Source of the DNA: Amycolatopsis sp. NBRC 101858
GTDB lineage: Bacteria > Actinomycetota > Actinomycetes > Mycobacteriales > Pseudonocardiaceae
NCBI RefSeq assembly: GCF_030269325.1
Contig: NZ_BSTD01000005.1
Location: 186,001-250,000 of the forward strand
Direction: 5' to 3'
Length of the DNA stretch: 64,000 nucleotides
In this document: piece after piece, positions 7,141-15,046 of the stretch
Numbering within the stretch: position 1 is the first letter of the stretch
Layout: every line of letters begins with the position of its first letter
Translations under genes and position numbers: made by a program
The notes under the pieces: model-generated
Database searches by the model: none
What the model saw: the letters and a program-made list of their open reading frames with translations, nothing else
What the model was told of the DNA's origin: nothing

Positions 7141-8439
7141 GTGGAGCAACTGACCCCCGCCAAGGTGACGCCCGCCGATCCGCCGGGCGGCGCCGCCGGT
7201 GAAGCGGAAAAGCGGCGCGCGCTGCGCAAGATGAAGCTGGTCGCGCTGTCGTTCCTGATCGGCGCCACCGTCGTGTTCCTGCTCACGAGCTGGGCGCAGT
7301 CGGCAGGCTGGCCGGGCTGGGTCGGCTACGTGCGGGCCGCGGCCGAGGCCGGCATGGTCGGCGCGCTGGCCGACTGGTTCGCCGTCACGGCGCTGTTCCG
7401 CCACCCGCTCGGGCTGAAGATCCCGCACACGGCGATCATCCCGAACAAGAAGGACGCGCTGGGCAGCAGCCTCGGCGAGTTCGTCGGGTCGAACTTCCTC
7501 TCCGAGGAGGTCGTCCGCGACAAGCTGAAGCGCGTCGAGATCGCGCGCCGGCTGGGTTCGTGGCTGGCCCAGGAGGACAACGCCGAGCGCGTGACGTCCG
7601 AGCTGGCCACCATGGTCCGGGCGGCGGTCCGCGTCCTGCGCGACGAGGACGTCCAGGCGATCATGGAGCAGGCGGTCGCGCGGCGGATCATCGACAAGCC
7701 GTGGGGCCCGCCGCTGGGCAAGATCCTGCAGGGCGTGTTCGCCGATGGTGCGCACCACAAGCTCGTGGACCTGATGTGCGACCGCGCGTACGAGTGGACT
7801 CGGGACAACCACACGACGATGCTGCGCGTGGTGTCCGACCGCGCGCCGAGCTGGTCGCCGAAGTTCGTCGACGAGATGCTCGCGGACAAGGTCTACGGCG
7901 AGGTGCTGTCGTTCGCGTGGGCGGTGAAGACGGACGTCAACCACCCGATGCGGCTGGCGCTGGACAAGTTCCTCGGCGAGTTCGCCCAGGACCTGCAGAC
8001 CGACCCGGACGTGATGGCCCGCGCCGAGCAGGTGAAGGGCCAGATCGTGCACCACGAGGAGGTCCAGCGCCTGATCGGCTCGGCGTGGAGCACGGCGAAG
8101 GAGATGCTCCTGACGGCGGCGGAGGACCCGTCGAGCGAGCTGCGCCGGCGCGTCCGCGCGGGGCTGATGTCGCTGGGGTCCCGGCTGGTCTCGGACGACC
8201 AGCTGCGCGCGAAGGCCGACGGCTGGGTCGAGGGCGCCGCGGCGTACCTGGTGAAGAACTACTCGGGCGAGATCACGACGATCATCACGGACACGGTCGA
8301 GCGCTGGGACGCCGAGGAGACGTCCCGCAAGATCGAGCTCCAGGTGGGCCGCGACCTGCAGTTCATCCGCATCAACGGCACGGTCGTGGGTGCGCTGGCC
8401 GGGCTCGTCATCTACGCGGTCGCGGAGCTGCTGTTCTGA
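7141..8439 (+). CDS. DUF445 family membrane-associated protein
   Basis: A 432-residue protein starting at GTG. After a charged N-terminus comes a membrane segment (VALSFLIGATVVFLLTSWA, about residues 36-55). The family signature follows: AAAEAGMVGALADWFAVTALFRHPLGLKIPHTAIIPNKKD, read here as separate blocks. A long, mostly helical region and a final hydrophobic helix (VVGALAGLVIYAVAELL) complete it. The family (YjiN/YheB-like) is widespread but of unknown function. The short divergent gap to the aminotransferase must hold both promoters. Confidence 0.85.
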   Translation: MEQLTPAKVTPADPPGGAAGEAEKRRALRKMKLVALSFLIGATVVFLLTSWAQSAGWPGWVGYVRAAAEAGMVGALADWFAVTALFRHPLGLKIPHTAIIPNKKDALGSSLGEFVGSNFLSEEVVRDKLKRVEIARRLGSWLAQEDNAERVTSELATMVRAAVRVLRDEDVQAIMEQAVARRIIDKPWGPPLGKILQGVFADGAHHKLVDLMCDRAYEWTRDNHTTMLRVVSDRAPSWSPKFVDEMLADKVYGEVLSFAWAVKTDVNHPMRLALDKFLGEFAQDLQTDPDVMARAEQVKGQIVHHEEVQRLIGSAWSTAKEMLLTAAEDPSSELRRRVRAGLMSLGSRLVSDDQLRAKADGWVEGAAAYLVKNYSGEITTIITDTVERWDAEETSRKIELQVGRDLQFIRINGTVVGALAGLVIYAVAELLF

Positions 8440-8481
8440 GGAGCCGAGTCGTATACCACACCTGGGGGAGCTTCAAACGAG

Positions 8482-8619
8482 TTGTCCACAGGAAGCTGAG
8501 TTATCCCCGGGGTTATCCACAGGTTTTCACGGTGATGGCCTAATCGCTGTCCACAACGTGTGGGGGTGTGGACGGCCGGGGGCGTGGATATGTGGTGCTC
8601 GGCCGGCGGGTTGTCCACA
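8482..8619 (+). promoter_or_regulatory. Cluster of DnaA-box-like 9-mers
   Basis: TTGTCCACA occurs at 8482-8490 and 8611-8619, TTATCCACA at 8513-8521 and CTGTCCACA at 8547-8555, all in the same orientation. Two looser copies are TTATCCCCG (8501-8509) and, on the other strand, CCGTCCACA (8567-8575). The first three match the actinobacterial DnaA box TT(G/A)TCCACA exactly. The cluster sits in the non-coding gap between two convergent genes. No dnaA, dnaN or parAB gene is in the window, so it is not the usual oriC setting. Confidence 0.6.
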
Positions 8620-8662
8620 GGCTTTCGAGGGTCCGCCGCTCGGATGAGAGCGGGTTGCGGCG

Positions 8663-9133
8663 TCAGCCCGCCGCGGTCTCCGCTGCCCGGGCCCGCCAGC
8701 CACGCGCCTTCTCGCGGTTTCCGCACACCCGCATCGAGCACCACGTGCGCGAGCGGTTGCGGGACTCGTCGTAGAACGCCCACAAGCACGTGTCGGCCGG
8801 GCAGATCTTCAGCCGGATCCAGTCGCCGCGCACCACCAGCCGGGCGCAGGCCGCGAACACCGCGCCCACGACGTCGTCCGCCACGAGCGCCGGGCCGTCG
8901 TCGGTCAGGGAGATCCGGGTGCCGACGTCGAGGCTTCCGCCCGGCAGCCGCGGGTCGCCGATCGCCGCGCGCAACGCGTCACGCGCCGCGCGGGCCTCGG
9001 GGGCGGGATTGGCCGTCAGCGCTCTCCCGGACGCCCACCTTCGCCACTGCCCGGGATCTTCGAGCAGGTCAGTGCCCTCTTCGACGTTGACCGTGTTGAG
9101 GAACTCCACGACGAGGGATGCGTCGGTGTGCAC
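8663..9133 (-). CDS. CGNR zinc-finger (ABATE domain) protein
   Basis: A 156-residue protein from a GTG start (VHTDASLVVEFLNTVNVEEG). The N-terminal two thirds match the ABATE domain. The C-terminus carries the CGNR zinc finger: C.AD.CLWAFYDESRNRSRTWCS followed by RVCGNREKARG. The Cys pairs bind zinc and the domain is thought to bind nucleic acid, so members are described as putative stress-type transcription regulators. It is divergent from the VOC gene. Its 3' end faces the DnaA-box cluster. Confidence 0.85.
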   Translation of the reverse strand: MHTDASLVVEFLNTVNVEEGTDLLEDPGQWRRWASGRALTANPAPEARAARDALRAAIGDPRLPGGSLDVGTRISLTDDGPALVADDVVGAVFAACARLVVRGDWIRLKICPADTCLWAFYDESRNRSRTWCSMRVCGNREKARGWRARAAETAAG

Positions 9134-9224
9134 GAACCCAGTGTACGGCGGTCGGTGGTTGCTCCCGCGTGCGCTAACCCACATACTTCTTTCAGTGGTT
9201 ATCCGCGATCGAGAGGAGCGACGC

Positions 9225-9593
9225 ATGAGTGCGGTACCGACGCTGGGTGTGGTGGCCCTGGACTGCCCCGACCCGGTGGCGCTGGCCGGGTTCTACCGGG
9301 CGGTGCTGGAGTGGGACGCACCCGACGTCTCCGACGACGGCCACTGGGTCACGCTGGCCAACCCCGAGGGCGGCGCGGGCATCGCCTTCCAGCGGGTGCC
9401 CGACTACCGGCCGCCGTCGTGGCCGTCCGCGGCCAACCCCCAGCAGCTGCACCTGGACCTCAACGTCACGGACCTGGAAGCGGCGCACGAGCGCGTGCTC
9501 GGCCTGGGCGCGAAACTGCTGGACGACGGGCCGGAGACCTTCCGCGTCTACGCCGATCCGGTGGGCCACCCGTTCTGCCTCTGCGCCTGCTGA
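9225..9593 (+). CDS. VOC (glyoxalase/bleomycin-resistance fold) family protein
   Basis: A 122-residue single VOC module set: LGVVALDCPDPVALAGFYRAVLEW at the start, LHLDLNVTDLEAAHERVLGLGA in the middle and RVYADPVGHPFCLC at the end. The His (QLHLDL) and Glu/Asp positions are compatible with a metal-binding member of the SAM-radical/glyoxalase-like group common in actinomycetes. Substrate cannot be inferred. An AGAGGAG ribosome site precedes the ATG. The zinc-ribbon gene follows after 25 bp, probably in one transcript. Confidence 0.85.
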   Translation: MSAVPTLGVVALDCPDPVALAGFYRAVLEWDAPDVSDDGHWVTLANPEGGAGIAFQRVPDYRPPSWPSAANPQQLHLDLNVTDLEAAHERVLGLGAKLLDDGPETFRVYADPVGHPFCLCAC

Positions 9594-9618
9594 CCGATTT
9601 GTGCGTAGGCTCGCATGT

Positions 9619-9975
9619 GTGATTTGTCCGAAGTGTCAGAACCAGATGCGGACCGTGGACAAGAACGGCGTCCACATCGACCAGTGCGAAGGCTGCCGCG
9701 GGATCTTCCTGGACCGCGGTGAGCTCGAAGCGATCTCCGGTGCGGAGAGTTCGTTCTACGGCCACCAGCCACCGCCCTACCAGGGCGGCGGTCACGGCCG
9801 TCCCGACTCGCCGCGCCCCTACCGCGGCGGCTACGCGGATTCGCCGAAGGGCTACCAGGGAGGCGGGTACGCGGACTCGCCCAAGGGCTACCGCGGCGGC
9901 GGGTACTCGGACTCGCCGAGGCCGCACGGGCACGGCCACCGCAAGCGCGGCTTCCTCGAGAACCTCTTCGACTGA
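9619..9975 (+). CDS. TFIIB-type zinc-ribbon protein with Gly/Tyr repeat tail
   Basis: A 118-residue protein starting at GTG. The first 45 residues form a zf-TFIIB-like ribbon: ICPKCQNQM....DQCEGCRGIFLDRGELE, with two CxxC knuckles. The tail is low complexity, with repeated GYADSPKGYxGGGY units (about residues 75-105) and a His/Arg-rich end (HGHGHRKRGFLENLF). The repeat tail resembles disordered, RNA- or condensate-type segments. Function is unknown. The next gene begins two bases after the stop codon. Confidence 0.8.
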   Translation: MICPKCQNQMRTVDKNGVHIDQCEGCRGIFLDRGELEAISGAESSFYGHQPPPYQGGGHGRPDSPRPYRGGYADSPKGYQGGGYADSPKGYRGGGYSDSPRPHGHGHRKRGFLENLFD

Positions 9976-9976
9976 G

Positions 9977-10588
9977 GTGGGTCTCGACCTGCGGATCTGC
10001 CCGTCGTGCGGCGACCGGGCCGACCGCCCGGTCGTCGCCGGGGCGGAGCTGGCGTGCGCGCGGTGCGGACACCGGTGGCCGTTCCGGCGGCTGCCGCTGT
10101 TCGCGCTGACGGGCCCGAGCGGCGCGGGCAAGTCGACGCTCGGCCCCCTCCTGGAGGCCCGCTTCGGCGGCGAGGTCGTGGTGCTGGAGCAGGACGTCCT
10201 CTGGACGGGAGCCCTGCGCGACGACGTCTCGGCGTTCCGCGCGGTGTGGCTCCGGATGGCGGCGATGCTGCACCAGAACGGCCGCCCGGTCGTGCTGTGC
10301 GGCACGGTCGCGCCCCCGGAGTTCGAGCCGCTGCCGGAGCGCGCGTTCTTCAGCGACATCCACTACCTGGCGCTGGTCGGCACCCCGGAGTCGCTGCGCA
10401 AGCGCTTGCGGGCGCGCCCGGCCTGGCGCGAGTGGGACGAGCCGCGCATCGAGGAGATGCTGGAGTTCAACGACTGGCTCCAGAAGTCGGCGTCGGAACT
10501 GGGCGTCGACCTCTTCGACACGACGGAGGCCTCGGCCGAGACGACGGCCGATCACGTCGAGAAGTGGATTCGGGGCCGGCTGCCTTAG
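9977..10588 (+). CDS. P-loop nucleotide-binding protein with N-terminal zinc ribbon
   Basis: A 203-residue protein that starts at GTG one base after the upstream stop codon. Residues 7-35 carry CPSCG...CARCGHRW, a zinc ribbon. The Walker A motif is TGPSGAGKST (about residues 45-54), and the rest resembles small kinases of the shikimate/adenylate kinase class. A VVLEQDVLW strand and an arginine-rich lid-like part (RKRLRARPAWREW) are visible. It may phosphorylate or sense a small molecule; the substrate is unknown. Adjacent zinc-ribbon genes may work together. The 3' end overlaps the convergent methyltransferase by 4 bp. Confidence 0.8.
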   Translation: MGLDLRICPSCGDRADRPVVAGAELACARCGHRWPFRRLPLFALTGPSGAGKSTLGPLLEARFGGEVVVLEQDVLWTGALRDDVSAFRAVWLRMAAMLHQNGRPVVLCGTVAPPEFEPLPERAFFSDIHYLALVGTPESLRKRLRARPAWREWDEPRIEEMLEFNDWLQKSASELGVDLFDTTEASAETTADHVEKWIRGRLP

Positions 10589-11724
10589 CCGAGGGGCCAG
10601 GTCCGGCCGCCCGGTTCGTCGAGCCAGAACTCCTGGCGGTCTTCCGTGACCGTCACCCCGAACCGGTCGCGGTCCGGCTTGCCCAGCTCACACCAGTCGA
10701 CGTACGCCGATTCGACGAGCTCCCACAGAGCGCGCGGGCCGCCCTGGGCCACCTCGTCCGCGCCGCCGCGCTTGCGGTGCCGCACCCACGAGCCGTCCGG
10801 GTGGACCAGCGAGACGCTGTCGTCCGTGCCGTCGCGCACCGGCCGGGCGCCGGGCATCGCCAACCCGGCGAAGAACTCGAACTGCTTGCGCGGCTGGATC
10901 ACCGACGACATCGGCAGCCGCGTCTGCTCCCAGTCGTCCCGCGACGGCCTGGGCAGCGGGTCGGCCTGCGCCAGCCGGTGCGCGCGAAGCGGCATGAAGC
11001 GGCCGTCGCGCGCGAGGACGTGGCCCTGCCCGGTGCCGTCCTCGCCGGCGACCAGCCGGATCAGTCCGGCACCGATCGGCCGGTTCAGCGTCGTCACGAT
11101 CAGCCCGCCCGGCACGGTCTGCGTCAGCCAAGCGAGCGGGATCGAGGAAACCGAGGCGGTGCACAGCACCCGGTCGAACAGCGTGCCGGCCGGGAAGCCG
11201 AGCGCACCGTCGCCCACCTCGCACGCCGGCCGGTAGCCCGCCGCGGCCAGCCGTTCGCGCGCCAGGCCGACGAGCAGCGGGTCGATGTCCACAGTGGACA
11301 CCTGGCCCGCGCCGCAGCGGTGGCTCAGCAGGGCGGCGTTGTAGCCGGTGCCGGTGCCGATCTCGAGCACGCGGTGCCCGTCCCGCACCCGCAGCTCCTC
11401 GAGCATGATCGCCATGATCGAGGGCATGCTCGACGAGCTCGTCGGCGTGCCGGGCACCGGTCCGGTGCGCCGCGCGAGCTCCCAGCGGTCCGGGTCGTCG
11501 TCCAGCTGCGTGACCAGCACGTCGCGCGAGTAGACGGTCTCCAGCCAGCCGGGGTCGTCCCGGTCGACCGCCGCCCACAGCCCGCCCGCCGGCGTGAAGA
11601 ACCGCGGTAGGAAGACGTGGCGAGGTACCGCGCGGAAAGCGGCGATCCATTCCGGGGCGTGCAGGACGTCCTCGTCGAGCAGCTGCTCGACGAGCCGCCG
11701 CCGCAGCCGGGCCGAGCGCGTCAT
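10585..11724 (-). CDS. PCMT-like SAM-dependent methyltransferase
   Basis: A 379-residue protein. Residues about 105-230 contain a protein-L-isoaspartate-methyltransferase-type core: motif I VLEIGTGTGYNAALL, acidic loop VSTVDIDP, GDGALGFP, and FDRVLCTASVSSIPLAWL. The N-terminus (PRHVFLPRFF) is also PCMT-like. Long C-terminal extensions distinguish it from housekeeping PCMT (about 220 aa). It resembles methyltransferases paired with ATP-grasp peptide maturases in graspetide clusters. No ATP-grasp enzyme or precursor peptide is seen nearby, so the substrate is open. Confidence 0.8.
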   Translation of the reverse strand: MTRSARLRRRLVEQLLDEDVLHAPEWIAAFRAVPRHVFLPRFFTPAGGLWAAVDRDDPGWLETVYSRDVLVTQLDDDPDRWELARRTGPVPGTPTSSSSMPSIMAIMLEELRVRDGHRVLEIGTGTGYNAALLSHRCGAGQVSTVDIDPLLVGLARERLAAAGYRPACEVGDGALGFPAGTLFDRVLCTASVSSIPLAWLTQTVPGGLIVTTLNRPIGAGLIRLVAGEDGTGQGHVLARDGRFMPLRAHRLAQADPLPRPSRDDWEQTRLPMSSVIQPRKQFEFFAGLAMPGARPVRDGTDDSVSLVHPDGSWVRHRKRGGADEVAQGGPRALWELVESAYVDWCELGKPDRDRFGVTVTEDRQEFWLDEPGGRTWPLG

Positions 11725-11865
11725 AGGCCCACGTTAGCGATCCGACCACAAGTAGGCCGCCCCCCGAGCGGTACGTAACCCGAGCCGCGAGGTCATTCGG
11801 CCGTGACTGCGGTCGGAGCGCTAACCATCGGCCCAGCAGCGGGTGAGCACGATCACGCCCGATAG

Positions 11866-11909
11866 TTGCAAGCAGAGTGCTTGCAATAGCTAGCACTCGC
11901 GCGTACCGT
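11866..11909 (+). promoter_or_regulatory. Palindrome overlapping the promoter of the XRE-hbhA unit
   Basis: A perfect dyad TTGCAAGCA-GAG-TGCTTGCAA spans 11866-11886. Its right end supplies a -35, TTGCAA (11881-11886). Seventeen bases downstream is TACCGT (11904-11909), a fair actinobacterial -10. An operator on the -35 is the expected layout for repression, plausibly by the XRE protein encoded immediately downstream. Confidence 0.65.
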
Positions 11910-11935
11910 CGAAGGTGTCGCGAGGAGGTGACCGG

Positions 11936-12400
11936 ATGGCAGAGACCGGTGGGACGTCAGGATCCGGCAGTCCCATGGAGAAGGTCGCGGACATCGCTTC
12001 CGACATCGGCGAGTACATCCGCCAGCAGCGCAACACCGCGAAGATTTCGTTGCGCCAGCTGTCGAAGCTCGCCGGAGTGTCCAACCCGTACCTGAGCCAG
12101 ATCGAGCGCGGGGTCCGCAAGCCCAGCGCCGAGATCCTGCAGCAGATCGCCAAGGGACTGCGCATTTCCGCCGAAGCGCTGTATGTGCAGGCCGGGATCC
12201 TCGATCTGCCGACGGGTGGTCCGGTGGGCGACGCGATTCGCGCCGACGCCGAGCTGACCGAACGGCAGAAGCAGGTCCTGCTCGACGTTTACGAGTCCTT
12301 CCGCCGGGAGAACGCCGCGGCACGGCCGGCCGCCGAGTCGTCACCCGCCACAGACACCCCAGACACCACACCAGCCGCAGACACCAAGGAGTCAGCATGA
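11936..12400 (+). CDS. XRE-family HTH regulator (Rv0474-like)
   Basis: A 154-residue regulator. Residues about 22-85 are an XRE/Cro HTH: IGEYIRQQRNTAKISLRQLSK, then LAGVSNPYLSQIERGVRKPSAEIL. A second conserved part, DAELTERQKQVLLDVYESF, and a disordered Thr/Pro tail follow. A strong GAGGAGGT ribosome site precedes the ATG. The stop overlaps the next start (ATGA), so it is coupled to the HbhA-like gene, the same order as M. tuberculosis Rv0474-Rv0475. It probably autoregulates through the upstream palindrome. Confidence 0.9.
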   Translation: MAETGGTSGSGSPMEKVADIASDIGEYIRQQRNTAKISLRQLSKLAGVSNPYLSQIERGVRKPSAEILQQIAKGLRISAEALYVQAGILDLPTGGPVGDAIRADAELTERQKQVLLDVYESFRRENAAARPAAESSPATDTPDTTPAADTKESA

Positions 12401-13077
12401 CGACCCCCAAGACCACCGAAGACGTCAAGAAGGCCGTGACCAGCGCTCTCGACCAGGTCCGCACCCCGCTGCTGGCCGCGCTCGGCGCCGGCAACCTGGC
12501 CGGCCAGGCCGTCACCGACGCCGTGGCGAAGGCCAAGGAGAACGTGACCAAGGGCAGCGAGACCGCCCGCAAGAACCTGCAGGAGCTGCCGACCGACGTC
12601 GAGAGCCTCCGCGAGAAGCTGGACCCGGCCGAGCTGCGCAAGGTCATCGACGAGTACACCGAGGCCGCGCTCAAGCTGTACAACAAGCTGGCCGAGTCGG
12701 GCGAGCAGGCGTGGGACAAGTTCTCCGCCCAGCCGCAGGTCAAGAAGGCCATCGAGCAGCTCGAGGAGGCCCTGACCACCGCGCAGGGTCAGGTCGAGGG
12801 CGTCACCACCGAGGTCCGCGAGCGCGTCGACGGCGTGCTGGGCACCTTCACCAAGCGCACCCGCTCGGTCGGCGAGAAGACCGCCCGCAAGGTGACCGAG
12901 GTCGCCGGTGAGGCTGCCGAAGCCATCGAGGAGCTGGGTGACGACGTCGCCCACGAGACCCGGTCCGCGAGCCGCAAGGTCGCGAACAAGACGGCCCCGA
13001 AGACGGCCGCCCCGGCCCGCCGGACGACCACCAGCGCCGCCGCGAAGAAGCCGGCCGCGCCGAAGGCCGACAAGTAA
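12397..13077 (+). CDS. hbhA: HbhA-like lysine-rich coiled-coil protein
   Basis: A 226-residue protein with a long alpha-helical, heptad-rich body (about residues 1-190). The C-terminal tail is rich in Lys, Ala, Pro and Thr and ends KKPAAPKADK. Mycobacterial heparin-binding haemagglutinin has the same build: a helical rod and a Lys/Ala/Pro tail that binds sulfated glycans and associates with membranes. Here a role in envelope or lipid-domain organisation is more likely than host adhesion. It follows the XRE regulator with a 4-bp overlap and ends before a strong terminator. Confidence 0.8.
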   Translation: MTTPKTTEDVKKAVTSALDQVRTPLLAALGAGNLAGQAVTDAVAKAKENVTKGSETARKNLQELPTDVESLREKLDPAELRKVIDEYTEAALKLYNKLAESGEQAWDKFSAQPQVKKAIEQLEEALTTAQGQVEGVTTEVRERVDGVLGTFTKRTRSVGEKTARKVTEVAGEAAEAIEELGDDVAHETRSASRKVANKTAPKTAAPARRTTTSAAAKKPAAPKADK

Positions 13078-13121
13078 CCGAGTCGATCGTTACCGGCCTG
13101 ATTGGTAAAAACGCCGTGAAC

Positions 13122-13162
13122 ACCCCGGCCCCGCCACCGTATCCCGGTGGCGGGGCCGGGGT
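13122..13162 (+). terminator. Strong GC-rich terminator after hbhA
   Basis: An 18-bp perfect stem (13122-13139 with 13145-13162) around a five-base loop, very GC-rich and without a T run, located 44 bp after the hbhA-like stop. This is the usual form in high-GC actinobacteria. Confidence 0.85.
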
Positions 13163-13192
13163 CGTTCGGGCGGTTTGCCGTAAGCTGTCGCT

Positions 13193-13486
13193 GTGCTGGT
13201 TGCCATCTGGATCCTCGAAGTCATCCACTGGGGCAGCGCGCTGGTCGGGCTCTTCGCGTTCGTGCACGCGCTCCTTCAGCGCGCCGACGCCTATTCCGCG
13301 GCCGATCGCAAGACCAAGCCCGTCTGGATGCTCATCACCGGCGGCGCGACGCTCGCGATGGCGTTGTTCAGCGTGATGGGCCCGGGGATGATCTTCTGGG
13401 TGCCGGCCATGGCCGCGGCCCTGGTCTACATCGTGGACGTCCGCCCCAAGCTGATCGAGGTCCAGCGCGGCGGCTCCAACTGGTAG
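13193..13486 (+). CDS. DUF2516 small membrane protein (Rv0476-like)
   Basis: A 97-residue protein starting at GTG with three hydrophobic segments: residues about 2-27 (VAIWILEVIHWGSALVGLFAFVHAL read in part), 45-65 and 67-82. The order XRE - HbhA - DUF2516 matches M. tuberculosis Rv0474-Rv0476. Function is unknown. The following gene starts 13 bp after the stop, but the terminator upstream suggests its own promoter. Confidence 0.85.
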   Translation: MLVAIWILEVIHWGSALVGLFAFVHALLQRADAYSAADRKTKPVWMLITGGATLAMALFSVMGPGMIFWVPAMAAALVYIVDVRPKLIEVQRGGSNW

Positions 13487-13499
13487 CTACGCTGGCCGG

Positions 13500-14042
13500 G
13501 TGACCTGGACGATTGCCGGGAGCCTCACCGTGGTTCCCGCCCCCACGCGTACCGACCTGCTCGCCGATCCCGTCGCCAAGGCGCTCGCCGCGCTCGCCGA
13601 TCCGGACGCCGTCGGCGTCGCCGAGATCGACCCGGCGCTGGCCGACACCGCCGCCTTCTGCGAGACCTACGGTTCGCCGCTCGAAGCGTCCGCGAACTGC
13701 GTCGTCGTCGCCGGCAAGCGGGCGGGCGAAGTCCGCTTCGCGGCCGCGCTCGTGCTCGCGACGACCCGCGCCGACGTCAACGGCGTGATCAAGCGCCGCC
13801 TCGACGTCCGCAAGGCGTCGTTCGCGCCGATGGACGAAGCCGTCTCCCTGACCGGGATGGAGTACGGCGGCATCACGCCCGTCGGCCTGCCCGCCGACTG
13901 GCCGATCCTCATCGACCAGCGGGTCGCCGACGCGCCCGAGCTCGTCATCGGCAGCGGGATCCGCGGCAGCAAGCTGCTGATCTCCGGCACCGCGCTCGCC
14001 TCGCTGCCCGGCGCCGAGGTCATCGAGGACCTCGCCAAGTGA
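13500..14042 (+). CDS. YbaK/ProX-type aminoacyl-tRNA editing-domain protein
   Basis: A 180-residue protein whose residues about 20-175 match the YbaK/EbsC fold, which deacylates mischarged tRNA (for example Cys-tRNAPro or Ala-tRNAPro). Visible blocks: SANCVVVAGKR, the FAAALVLATTRADVNGVIKRRL helix region, KASFAPMDEAVSLTGMEYGGITPVGLP and the final IRGSKLLISGTALASLPGAEVI. The family lysine in the KRRLDVRKAS part is present. It leads a four-gene unit joined by 4-bp overlaps with an ornithine-cyclodeaminase-like and an ammonia-lyase-like gene. Its editing activity may protect tRNA from an unusual amino acid made or consumed by the operon; this is inferred. Confidence 0.8.
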   Translation: MTWTIAGSLTVVPAPTRTDLLADPVAKALAALADPDAVGVAEIDPALADTAAFCETYGSPLEASANCVVVAGKRAGEVRFAAALVLATTRADVNGVIKRRLDVRKASFAPMDEAVSLTGMEYGGITPVGLPADWPILIDQRVADAPELVIGSGIRGSKLLISGTALASLPGAEVIEDLAK

Positions 14043-15046
14043 CGTCCGTCTGGCTCCGGTACCTGACCGGTGCCGACATCGACTCGCTCGGCGTCACGGA
14101 CGCGGACATCGTCGGCGCGGTCGAGGACGTGCTCGCCGACCACGGCCGCGGCCAGGTCGTCTTCGAGCCGCGGACGCACCTCGTGCCGGACAACGGCGGC
14201 AAAGGCCACTTCAACATCCTTCGCGGCCATCTCTCCGCGAAGCAGGTCAGTGGCGTGAAGGTCGTCGGTGACTTCGTGGGGAACTTCGAACGGGGCCTCC
14301 CTTCCGAAATGGCGTTGATCCTGCTGCTCGACCCGGACACGGGCATGCCGCGGGCCATCGTCGACGGCACGATGATCACCGAGGCCCGCACCGGCGCGAT
14401 GACCGCCGTCGGCGCGAAGTACCTGGCGCGCCCGGACTCCCGGGTGCTCGGGCACATCGGCGCCCGCGGTACCGCCTGGTGGAACGTCGTCCTCCTCGAC
14501 TCGTTGTTCGACTTCGCCGAAATCCGCGTGACCAGCAAGCGCCCGGAGTCCCGTGAGGACTTCGGCCGCCGGCTTTCCGAGCGGCTCGGCAAGGACGTCC
14601 GCGTCTGCGCCACGGCCGAGGAGACCCTGGACGGCGCGGACATCCAGGTCGAGGCCTCCCGGCTGGTCGAGCCCGAGCCGCTGGTGCGGCGCGAGTTCCT
14701 CCGGCCGGGCACCTTCCTGGTGCCCTACGGCACGATCAGCGCGCTCGAGCTCACACTGCTCGACGACGTCGACAAGGTCGTCGTCGACGACTGGCGCGAA
14801 TCGCAGTCCGGCAACCCGCGGTTCGGCGCCCTGCGCCCGCAGCTCAACGCCGGCCTCCTCACCGCGGACGGGGTCCACGCCGAGATCGGCGACATCGTGG
14901 CCGGGAAGAAGCCGGGCCGCGAGCACGACGCCGAGCGGATCCTGTTCTGGCACCGCGGACTGTCCACAACGGACGTCGCGGTGGCGACCATGATCCTGGC
15001 CCGTGCCGAGGCTTCCGGCGTCGGCACCATGCTGCCGTACCGATGA
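14039..15046 (+). CDS. Ornithine cyclodeaminase / mu-crystallin family protein
   Basis: A 335-residue protein of the OCD fold. Typical parts are FNILRGHLSAKQVSGVKVV, LLLDPDTGMPRAIVDG and MITEARTGAMTAVGAKYLAR. The usual dinucleotide loop GxGxxA is replaced by GHIGARGTAWWNV (GARGTA at about residues 141-146), so cofactor binding may differ. Family members include ornithine cyclodeaminase, alanine dehydrogenase, imine reductases and SbnB-type enzymes. It starts at a GTG overlapping the YbaK-like stop and ends in a 4-bp overlap with the lyase-like gene. Confidence 0.8.
   Translation: MTSVWLRYLTGADIDSLGVTDADIVGAVEDVLADHGRGQVVFEPRTHLVPDNGGKGHFNILRGHLSAKQVSGVKVVGDFVGNFERGLPSEMALILLLDPDTGMPRAIVDGTMITEARTGAMTAVGAKYLARPDSRVLGHIGARGTAWWNVVLLDSLFDFAEIRVTSKRPESREDFGRRLSERLGKDVRVCATAEETLDGADIQVEASRLVEPEPLVRREFLRPGTFLVPYGTISALELTLLDDVDKVVVDDWRESQSGNPRFGALRPQLNAGLLTADGVHAEIGDIVAGKKPGREHDAERILFWHRGLSTTDVAVATMILARAEASGVGTMLPYR

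Noticed and set aside
8482..8619. oriC
   Set aside because: No dnaA, dnaN or rpmH gene is near and only four good boxes occur; the cluster is reported only as DnaA-box-like.
13122..13162. CRISPR or repeat element
   Set aside because: Only one GC-rich stem-loop is present, so it is a terminator.
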